Of a stretch of 64,000 bases of DNA, positions 1 through 10,200 are shown piece after piece (position 1 is the stretch's first letter; the number at the start of each line of letters is the position of its first letter). The notes below the pieces were generated by a model that was given only the letters and a program-made list of their open reading frames with translations, searched no databases and was not told where the DNA came from. The stretch comes from Chaunax sp. Z400 (Eukaryota > Chordata > Actinopteri > Lophiiformes > Chaunacidae), in contig CM075197.1 in the NCBI GenBank assembly GCA_037577475.1, positions 24,671,150 through 24,735,149 on the forward strand, read 5' to 3'. Both the position numbers and the translations under genes were made by a program.

Positions 1-102
1 ACAAGCAGGCCACGACTGTTTCGGGTGTTTTCTAGGAAGAAGTGATACGTTCTCTGTTTAAGTGTCGATATAAATCAAATCTCAGGTGTCTTGATGACTC
101 AC

Positions 103-778
103 TGGAATGACTTGGCGGATGTGCAGAGGTGAAGAGGAGCACTGCCGTTTTCAGACAGCAGGTCAGACTCGGCTCCGTGACGAAGCAGCAGCTGCACACA
201 GACAGTATGGCCGCCTATACAGGCATCATGGAGGGCAGTGTTTCCTCCGGGGTCGGCGTTCACATCAGCCCCACGAAACAGCAGCTCCTCCACACATCCT
301 GCGTGTCCTCTGCTGGCAGCCAGACGTAACGCCGAAGTCTGCTTCACCTTGGAGCTCAGCGTCCACATGCCTGACAGAGGAACAAAAGGGCTTTCAAATA
401 GAACTTAAGTAAGATTATCACACAGGTGTTTGAACTCATACCCATCTCTGGAGTCCACACCATCTCCTCATGCACCGTCTCCATCACTGCATTGACCATC
501 GCAGGGTCCTTCAGCACCGCGTACACTCCTTTCATATCCCCACACATGAAGGTGTTGTGGATGGCTGTGTCTCTGCACCGGACCAGGGGCGGAGGGGCCC
601 GCACCTCCTGGAGGTGCTGTTGTCTGGGAGGAGGCCTGGGGGCCCGGGGCAGCGGGGCTCTGGTCATGGATCTCCTGTGAGCCAACGCTCGCCGAGCATC
701 CTCCCACTCCTGGAACTCCTGCTCCAGTCTCAGAGAGCGCAGGGAGGTAGAAGTGAATGGAAACGTGTCCTTTGACAT
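103..778 (-). CDS. asb16: Ankyrin repeat and SOCS box protein 16, 5' partial (exons 1-2)
   Basis: ASB proteins are substrate receptors of Elongin B/C-Cullin5 ubiquitin ligases: ankyrin repeats bind the target and a C-terminal SOCS box binds the ligase. The first coding exon is 778-442, starting MSKDTFPFTSTSLRSLRLEQ, which resembles the mammalian ASB16 start. It ends in phase 1 at GATGG|gtatga. A 71-bp intron (441-371) ends in cag, and exon 2 (370-103) continues GMWTLSSKVKQTSALRLAAS. Exon 2 carries two ankyrin repeats (about residues 121-154 and 155-187, the second with TALHDAC) and the start of a third (PLHLC). It ends at TTCCA|gtgagt. About 201 of an expected 450 or so residues are visible; the remaining repeats and the SOCS box lie beyond the left edge. 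Assignment to ASB16 rather than another ASB rests on the N-terminus and on the neighbouring hrob. Confidence 0.88.
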
Positions 779-790
779 GGCACCTTAAAG
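779..790 (-). other. asb16: asb16 5' UTR segment and upstream splice acceptor
   Basis: Read on the minus strand, the sequence just upstream of the asb16 ATG is a long T/C-rich tract ending in gttag at 795-791, a good splice acceptor. That leaves 12 noncoding bases before the ATG. A matching donor, AAGG|gtgagt, lies at 932/931. This suggests a noncoding first exon ending at 932 and a 141-bp intron. Inferred from splice-site quality only. Confidence 0.45.
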
Positions 791-2019
791 CTAACAAAAA
801 TTTAAAAAAAATAAAGAAAAATAAGAAAGATAATAATGTCATGTCATTTTCTTTTTTCATCTGAGCTGGACGTCCAGACAGAAAACTCCCTAAAGCAACA
901 GGGTCAATGTCAACACACAGCTGTTACTCACCCTTCACCGGAAATGCAGTGAGTCACAAGGGTTCACAGAGTCCTCAAGTAAAAACCTTCATACTTTAAA
1001 TCAGTCTTCAATCAGTTTTATGTCAGATATTAAAAAAAAAACTCCAAAGTACATGTCCTTCATTTGTGGACATAGCCACAGGACTGAACGCTGAAATACA
1101 ACTTCAGCACTAGTTATTAATAGATCAGAATGTAAGCTGACACTTGCATTACCCAAAGTCGCCACTAAGTGGCGGTATTGATCCGGTATTGATGTCCTCC
1201 AAAACAGTCATCTAAAGCAAAGAGCCAAGAAAAGTCAAGATAAACAACATCCAATGCAGGTCAAAGAGGACCTCATGGGTTATTATCAATGTGTTGATGG
1301 AGACTACAGTGTTTGGTGATGTGTGGGAAAGCTGATCAAGTACCTGATAAAACCTACAGCCTCTGATTTAAGTCAGAATGAGGAAATAGAACTGGAGATC
1401 AGTCTTAATTTAATGTATTTTCGGTTCTGCATGTTGAAAGATTTGGATATTCAAGAAGGAATTATGCAAAAGTGTGAGTGAGATAGTGATGAAGGGAAGG
1501 CAAGTTGATTATTTAAAGATAATGTCTTTCGGGACTGAAACTGAGCCGACTGGATTTGATGAATTTGAATATTAGTTCTTGCCGAACAGATGATACAATA
1601 TGAAAAATTCAAAAAGCTAAAAAGCAAACTAGAAAACAGTGCAAACCTCCATCAACACCATTATCATAGCACACACAGCGATGTCGCCATGATGGCTTTG
1701 CTTTACGCGGATCTGCCTCATGTATGTAAGTAACACCATCTAAACCTGCTCCTATAGAATCACATGTTTATCATCAGTAGTTTATGAGTTATCAACAAAA
1801 ATATGATTTTCCAGCTCCATATTGGTGGCAGTGTCATGTCTCTACCCTTCTCCGTTATCATTCTGTGACATGATACATGTCCCAATGTATATGTTAATCT
1901 CCCACATCTGAATTATGATCCAATTGAACATGGTGGTGGGACATCATGATCGGCCGATTATCATTTTTTATGATACTGCGAAAATGTTACAAAAAAAAAA
2001 ATCCTTGTCTTGCAAAATG

Positions 2020-2170
2020 TAATCAACTCTTCCTTGTCTCAAGATCCACCGGGACACAAAATTTAATCAAAATCCTTTGACAACTCTTGGAGATATCTTG
2101 CAGATAAACAAACAAACAAACAAACAATGTGAGTGATCACACAACCTCCAACTCTCCTTGGTGAAGGTAA
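2020..2170 (+). repeat. Interspersed repeat fragment with AAAC-rich tail
   Basis: The text runs from advice-like conserved words of a fish repeat (aaaatttaatcaaaatcc, gagatatcttgcagataaac) through an (AAAC)n run to ccttggtgaaggtaaaata. The same order (gagatattatgctaacagacagacaaac, then ccttggcagaggtaaaata) occurs at 56521-56588. Both copies are on the plus strand, so they are probably remnants of one family. I cannot name it. Confidence 0.45.
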
Positions 2171-3221
2171 AATAGTCCTATGAGCTGAAAAGTAGAGTTT
2201 TTTCAGAGCATTTTAACGACTTCTCATCTCTTTTGGCTTAAATATTTATTTAAATTCTTAAATTTTGTTATTCATACTTTGTATTTTTTTAAACTTCAAG
2301 CCAATGATCACAAGGATTCTCCTCAGTTTGAGACAGTCAAAGCACAAATCAAACAGCGCCTCCAGGTTATATGACTGACTATAACTGAGACAGATGTATG
2401 CAGACTACAGGTAACTCACAGTGTGATCATCTCTGGAGGTGGTGTCGGAACTGCTGCAGAAACAAAACTCGAAAGTCAAGTTAAACAAGCACTGCTTCCT
2501 CCAACAGAGTCACTGTGGAGTGTGCAGATGGGTGGATCCAGATCCAGATAGGGTTCCTGCTGCAGCCGAGCAGCCAGGTCATGTAAAGGAAATTAAATAA
2601 TTCCTCGGCTTTGCCGGATAATTTAAGTGGTTTGTTCCTTGTTTTTTTTCTTCCCATTTTGACTTTTACGATTTATTCTGATATCTAACATCTTAGTCCA
2701 ACACATTTAACCTTTCTGAAAGAAGAAGAGAGAATGCTGATGTCCTACCTAGAGTAGAAATGCCACCCATTAGTGTTCTTTTCACTAAAAGAAAAAAAGA
2801 ATCTGTCTGAATATGATCATCTGTATGTATTAGTCTTTTAAAAAAAAAAGCCTAAATCAACTTATTTTATGCAGCTCAAAATCTCTATATTTTTTAAAAT
2901 GCATTATGAACCAGATCAGAAAGCTGAATAAGAACATGTTATTCATAGAAATGTCATTGATTCAGGAGGAAAATATCAAGACAAATACTTTGTATCTCTA
3001 CACAGGATCAACAGATCTATTGTTTTGATTCATTTAAAGCATTCTATCTCTCTTATTTCTCCCTCTCTGTCTGTTCCTCACCCTTTCTGTTGTCCTCCCT
3101 TTTCCCGGTGCGGCGGTGCCTGTGAAAATGTGATACATTTCACTGAGTTAGTCATAGGTCATGAATATTCCCATACATCACCAGAATAATGACACCCATA
3201 TTTGTACAGGACAAACAACAA

Positions 3222-3258
3222 TTGTGTGAGTGTGTGTGTGAGAGAGAGAGAGAGAGAG
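3222..3258. repeat. TG/AG compound microsatellite
   Basis: A run of tg dinucleotides passes directly into an ag run, followed by diverged tgtgtgata units to about 3292. Confidence 0.8.
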
Positions 3259-4059
3259 GGAGGGTGTGATAGTGTGTGTGATAGTGTGTGTGGTGAACAG
3301 AGAATGTCATCAGACTGTTACAGCTTGAACAAGCAATGGAACATCAGGAGTCCCTCCATGCATATTTATTCATAGATTTATTCATTTGAAGAACTTAAAT
3401 GGTCGTCCAAGGTTACCCAAAACATGCGATCCCACATTCTCAGTCAGACTTGATAAAGAGGGGTGACAAACAAGGATTGGAAAAAAAAAAAACTGAAACA
3501 CTTTTATGCAAATGTTGCTTGATTAGATTATAAACGTAATTTGTTGGTTCCTCCTAAAGTCTAGAAGTAGGTGAAAATGATTATTTTAGCTGTTTAGCTC
3601 CATTCACTCTCATTCATTTCGGACTCCTTCATCAGCGCCCTCTAGGTGAATTGTAGCCGATTTCGGTACAAAGGAATTAATAGGGAGTGATCAGGCTGTA
3701 TGTAGAAGGGCTGTGATTCTACTATTAATGCCTTAAAGTAAAGTGCTGTAAAATAGCTTGTGGTACGTGACATCACGACTACTTACAGAAAAGTATTTTA
3801 CAACAACTGAATCCGCAAAAAAACATCTAATGGAATTATATGTATTGTCTCTACCCATTGCATCATTAACATAATGATTGAAACTTGGCGGAAATTAGAT
3901 CTCTATACTAGGGGAATGTGTCTGGTTCATAAATAGTTTCAATACAACTTAAAAATGCAGCAAAAGACGTGTAATTTAGCTAAAACTAAACAAAAAGGAT
4001 GAATGAGGTTTGGGGGCCATAAGTAGGGGTGAATCATCTCGTTCTCTTTCAGTACTCTT

Positions 4060-4289
4060 TGTAAAAACATTTCTTACGTCATTACGTCGAGTTTGAACGT
4101 GGCGGCGCGGCACCATTCAGCAGTACAGCTCATCTGAAGTTTGTAGCTCACTGGCTAGCAGGGTTTGTTGTTAAAGGGAAGCTATCGTTAAAAAACACAT
4201 TGTACTTAGACGTTGTTGTTGAGTGACGAAAACATTTGATGTCTCAGTAAGTGAAAAGTGATGAAATCCAATTTTCATCGCGATATCTC
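4060..4289 (+). promoter_or_regulatory. hrob: Probable hrob promoter and 5' UTR
   Basis: The stretch before the hrob start is locally GC- and CpG-rich compared with its surroundings. It holds two adjacent CRE/ATF-like half-sites (TTACGTCA then TTACGTCG, 4075-4091) and a GGCGGCGCGGC block near 4100-4111. There is no TATA box. A TATA-less CpG promoter is usual for DNA-repair genes. The transcription start cannot be fixed from sequence. Short upstream ATGs at 4239 and 4261 would lie in the leader. Confidence 0.4.
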
Positions 4290-7200
4290 ATGACTGCGAT
4301 GGTAAGTGACCGAATCCAGCAAACTCAAAAACTAAGCTAAGCTAGTTTGGCACAACATCTTCATATTTTCTGTACGTTTATCGCTGTGTTTGCTGTGACA
4401 TTTAATTCATGTGTTGTTACGTCTGTTTCAGACCTGCAGGCTAAGTGGCTTATTCAGCATTGGAGAGGAGTTCGATGATGAGGTGACTCTGAACACACCT
4501 GATTTCACCTGTTAATATTAGCTGTCTGTGCGGACTGCTCACGTTCTGTAACACAGGCTACGTTAACAGTAGTGTGTTGACGGTCTGTCAGCTTTTTAGA
4601 CTGAAGCAAGAAGGAAAAAACAGGATTCGATTGAAGCAGTTTTCCATTTATCTATTACATCTGCATCCTCCATTATTGACTTTATTAAGTATTGCTGACA
4701 AAACATTGTTGTGAGCATGCTCAGTGGGAGAAAAGCCCATTCTGAATTCAGATCAGACTGTTCACACTGCTGTCACTTCTGCAGGAATTAGATGTGTATC
4801 TGATTTATGACCACATATGAAAGTGGCCAAAATCAGAATTGAGAAAAATCAGGTTCCATGTGATTTGTGCTGTTCACACTTTATGGAGAAAAAAAAAAGA
4901 AATCTGATCTTTGTTCCATGAGCAAAAGATCAGATTTGGGTCTCGTTGGCCTGCAGTGTGAACGTAGCCATTATCATCCTCTTTCTCACTGTGTGTTTGT
5001 GTTTGTATGTGTGCGTATCCCAGGATCTGTTGGGGACAGACTGGGCTGTCCACTCAGCGTCTGGACCAGCCAATGCGGCAGGTGCTGTGTCATCCTGCGC
5101 TCTGCGTGCCTCCTCTGTTGCTCACAGAGAGCTGGAGAAAAACTGCCTTCAGCCAACTGGCGAGAGATCAGCCGCCTTGTGTAACGGCACTGCGAGCGGA
5201 AGCACGCACACTGCTGCTGGACAAACTGTCTCTCTAGGATTGAGACAACTCTCCCCGGCCCGGCCTCGGTCGCTCCGTCCTCCTGTACTGAATAACTCGC
5301 AGCCTAAGTTTGCACCAGAGCAGATTAACACGGAGGGGCCGCTGAAGTCCTGCGTGGCTCAGGATGATTTTGATGATTGGGATGTTGACCTGGCAGACCT
5401 GGATGAGTGTGACGGCCAGATGGAGCAGCTGCTCCAGCCTCCTGCTCCGGCCCCACCTGCACCCGCGATCATTCCTGCATCTTCAGCCAAAACATTGCGA
5501 CCCTCGACCTGTGGAGGGATAAAGCCACGATGTGATCAGACCCTGAGAGAACTCAGCACTGCAGGACAGGCTTCTGCCTCATCCAGTCATAAGCTACTAC
5601 CTCCTCGGACTCTCTCCACTCCTTTGCAATCTCCAAACCCATGTCCTGCTTTCCTGTCACCCCCTCCACAGAGACCTAATGTTTCTTCTGGTCGTACTGC
5701 ACCTTTCTCTGCCCCCAGCCCCATTTCCACCACTCTAAACAGGCCCCAGCTCCCTCAGAGACCATGGGCAACTCTGGGACCCTCCCCTCAGGCTCGTAGC
5801 CTCTTTGAGACAATCTCCCCAGCGCCGTCCTCCTCCTCCCCGTCTCTGTGCTCCTCCACTCTGAGCCCTCATCCCCATAACACACCAATCCTCACCAACC
5901 GCCTGGTCCAGCTGATGTCTGCCTCCAATAAGCTCCCCAAGAAGAGGCCTCGATCCGAGCCTCACCGAACCAGGTCACGACGCTTCCCCGGACCTGCTGG
6001 ATTCTTGCCAGAGCAGGTTAGTCTCAGCGCTGCATCCGTCTGGATCTGTCTTGTTGCACCGAGTTGATTCTCTGGGTTGTCTCTTTTAGTCTCACCACGC
6101 TGCTGCTCTGAGGTTTTGTCACCTCAGCTCTAATCCACGTGATGCCATGTAATAATTAGATTCTTCTCTCTCAGCCGCTGGGTCAGAGCCTGGACAAAAT
6201 CGTGGTTTCTGCTCCGGTGACTCCTGCTCACGGTGCTGTGGCCCGATTACCAAGCCAGGTAATAAAACATTGAGACAGATTTGCACAAAACACAAAGCCA
6301 TAACTCTGAATGGCAGCGCTCTTCATTTAAAAGTGTCAAATCTGCAACAAAAAAGTTCCAGAATGATTTTTTTTCTATTTGAGTCATCTGGATTTAGTCA
6401 TATAACAATATATATATATATATATATATTGCAGATATATTGCATATATATATATATATATATATATTGCAGAAATGACTAAATGTTTCCAATATTTGTA
6501 GCCCTTATTCAAAATGTGTTTTAACTGAGAAAAAAATGGGAGATTTATTTTTAGGGTTTTAGCATCATTTGAATAAGTGCCCATGAAGTCTGGAGGAGTA
6601 GTGGCTCTCTTCCTCTCACCCAGTGCATGCTGGGATAAGTACCACCACTCAGTTACATCGAATAGGATAAGTGACTAAAGACACTGGATCATCCTGCTTT
6701 CATATAATTCATGTTTTTTTTATCCTGTTGTAACGACAAGGGATCCAATAATAAACCAAACATACATGGCAATAAAAAAAAGAAGAAATTTTGTATGTGA
6801 ATCAGGAGGAGTATTATCATTGTTTCATGACGTTTGTTTAATCTTCTCAACAACAAACAGGAAAATCTGTTTTTATAAAATAGTAATTACAACATGCTCT
6901 GATATTTTGTGACGTGACTAATTTTCACACAGTCCTTCTTTCATGAAAACATAAACCGGATACTTTCTGTCCGGGTGCACAAAATATGTCATCATTAAAA
7001 GTTGAGCCCTTTAAATAAAGACTGCCATCAGCATGCTAACTGTTAAACTCGATTTAAAGGTCTCCAGCTCACAGACTGAGGAAGACGACTTCAGCGGCGG
7101 CGCCTGGGCAGCAATGAAGGCAGACATGGGATTGGACGAGAGGAACCCCTCGTGCTTTTTGCGCTCCTACAGTGTCGTCATGGTGCTTCGGAAGGTGACC

Positions 7201-10200
7201 CCTCATGACATATGAATACACATTTTGTTGTTGAGTTGCAAACATGAATACATGGAAGGGAATCAAACTGTTCCTTCAGCTTTATTGTCGTCGTACAATT
7301 CAGGATTGTATTCAATCAAATGTCTTTTTAACCACCACTAAATTCAAGTATTGCAAAAATGACATTGTGTATTTAAATCAAGCTTTGAAAAAAGAAAAAA
7401 AGGATCCTCCATCATAACCGACTGTGTGTCTCTGCTTGAGGTCTATTGGCTTAATCAGGACAAATGAAGGAGCTGCCAAAGGTGGTTTGTAATTACAGAC
7501 AGTATAATCACTCATCAATCACTCTAATGGAGACTTATATTTGGTTCTCCCAGTAGGTCGGCCTCCGTGGAATAACTTACCTGCATTTTTGGGTGCCTGT
7601 CGTTGCATCATGTTTGTTTCTGTCATGGCTATTGACAGACGCTCCGTTTACGTCCTAAAATCCTCATCTGAATGAATAAACAGATGAACGTACACCTCAT
7701 CCCCGCTGTTTGACTTAAAAATAAGATGTTCCAACACGTTTGCTGCCATTTATGTGGCGACAGTACGGAATCGTCCAGACCCAGTGTGACTCTGACGTTT
7801 GAGCAGAGAGTGAAAGCCAGCAATGAAGGTTTGTTTTTATTGAATAAAACTTTCTTTTTAGATGACAGGAAGCGACAAACTGGCTGAACTACTTATTCAA
7901 GTGAAATCATCTGTAGTCATTCTGTGGATTCGACCCAAAATGTAATCATTTGTTCTCATCCCAGAGAACTGTCTCTGCAAATCTGTTGGTTAAATGGCTA
8001 TGATCATGGTTCTCGCATTGCTCAAGAAAGCGTAAAAAAGAAAATGATGGATCCGCTCCTTTATCCAGATCTACTCTAAAATTCTTTGGGACGCTCTTCC
8101 ACCCAGTTTCATAGTAATACCTCAAGTAGTTTTAATTGTGATCGAGAAAATATTCAAAAATGCATGGAAAAAAAGTCCTGAATTTGCCCCTTTATCCAGA
8201 TCCACACCAAAATTTAGTGAAGTCTTCCTTGTCACGTGACCAATGCCTCCACCAAGTTTAATGCAAATCCATCCAGCAGTTTTTGTGTAATCCTGTTAAC
8301 AATCCGAACCGAACTGATCACTTCACCTTATTTAAGCAGATGTGAAACTTTTATTAAAACTTACAGAAATGTTAGAATTGTTGTTCGTGGCTAGCAGAGA
8401 CACAAACATTTGTTATTACAAGTACATGTTAAAATAGGAATTTTATTATTTTCTTTAAGTATTTCTGATAAAACAATGTGATTCAGGATTATTCACGAGT
8501 AAAATGTTAGAATATTCTTCATAAATATTTAAATTGACAATTAGTTTCCCAAAATATATTAATTTACCATCACATTACAAAGAAAACAGTTTAGAAACTT
8601 GAACCGGCAAATTTTTGATACTTTTTCTTGTGCAATTACTGGGAAAAAAACAACAAAGAACTGATTATGAAACTAGTCACTGATTAAGTTTCAGACCATG
8701 AATGACTGGACCCTGACGGCCCTAAAAATGTTTATACTCTACTGTAAAGTGGGTGGAAATCAGGACAAGCGACAAAAGGCAGTTTTTTGTTGCCACTGTC
8801 GCCAAGTGCTTGCTCATGGTGGATTGTTGGGTCTCTCCATAATGAAGAGTCGGTCTAGACCTGCTCTTTTTGTAAAGTGCCTTGATATAACTTTTGTTGT
8901 GATTTGGCGCTACATAAATAAATTGAGTTGAATTGAATTGAACCTGAGTTCATGTAAACTAATAATCTGATGTTTGTTTTCCCTCTTCACTGCAGGCTGC
9001 ACTGAAACAGCTGGCAAAAAACAAAGTCCCCAACATGGCTGTACTCCTGAAGAGCATCATCCACACACACACCGATGCCAAGGCTGTGTTCAAGGACCCA
9101 ACAGGTAGCGGATGCACTCACATCTGCGGCATTTTGAAGCTGCTGAAAACACTTAGGCCTCCAGGTAAACTGTAAAGACGTGTGTTAAGTGATGGTGGAT
9201 AAAAGAGGAGGTGGAGCCGTTTGCTTCGACTCGCCTGATTGGGGTCTACGTGGTAACGGAGCAGAGTTCAGCCTGCTTGATTACACACAGATAAAACACA
9301 TATATATACACACAACAAACACTCAGCCCAGTTCACATCACCTCCTACAGCAGGAGTCCGCCCTTCCCTCCTCCTTGTCTGATCCACGCGTAAGCCGAGC
9401 CGCCTCGTCACGGCCTCCAGCTCACAGCAACGAGAGCTGCACTGATTAACACTCAGGAGTGGATGTTGTTCTCAACACCGGACTCAAGTGCTTATTACTG
9501 ATTCAATCGTGGCAGATTGGCACCAGCAGTGTGAGGGTGTTAAGTGTGTCTGACACCACGAGGGACCGTTCTGACAGCCGTGTGCCTCCCACTCCACCTT
9601 CTGAAAGGCTTGCAGCAGGAACATGAATCAACCTAAGTAATGGTTTTAGTTTGTCAGGGATCGTCTGAGGCTTTCCAAAGGTTGTGGCTGTTTTCTGATA
9701 TTTCATCGTCTTTCTTACGCTGACAACATGCGTCCCTGAGTCACTCATCTTAACCATAACCACTGAAGGCCTGTGCATAACCTCAGCCTTAAAACCATTG
9801 TGATGAGGACCAACCTGAAGCCTCGTTTCCACCAAGCAGTCCGGTTCACTTGGTCACACATTAGAACAGTTATTGTTGCGTTTTCATCATCAACAGCTGT
9901 GGATGGAACTGGTCCTGTCAGACTTATTACATAATCTCCTGATTATTTCAGGGAACCGCAATCATTTTTGCATAAATGCCAGAAATGCTTCCGAGCTGGA
10001 TGAAACAAATGTCATATTTCCTTCGCTCTTTCCACATCGTTGTCCACCGTTTGACATTTGACTGGTTGATGATGTCATCTGTTTGCGCTTATTCTGCTAT
10101 GAGTGGCCTGTTTGTTACACCTCCGCAGAGGTGTAACTCTGTCCTGTTTTTTTCTTTTCGTTACCCCTCTGCGGAGCCACCCATCACACTGATCTGCTGC

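Larger units (their letters stand above)
791..4070. other. asb16-hrob divergent intergenic region
   Basis: No coding exon is supported here. The asb16 side carries the probable noncoding exon ending at 932. About 2020-2170 is an old interspersed repeat whose end resembles one at 56.5 kb. A TG/AG microsatellite lies at 3222-3258. A CTCF-like motif on the minus strand is at 3635-3648, and a short perfect palindrome with CGCCACT arms is at 1159-1173. The rest is AT-rich and featureless to me. asb16 is transcribed leftward and hrob rightward. Confidence 0.6.

Noticed and set aside
4946..5023. Open-frame extension upstream of hrob exon 3 starting MACSVNVAIIILF
   Set aside because: It lies in intron 2, upstream of a good acceptor at 5023. 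The true N-terminus comes from exons 1 and 2, which match the family.
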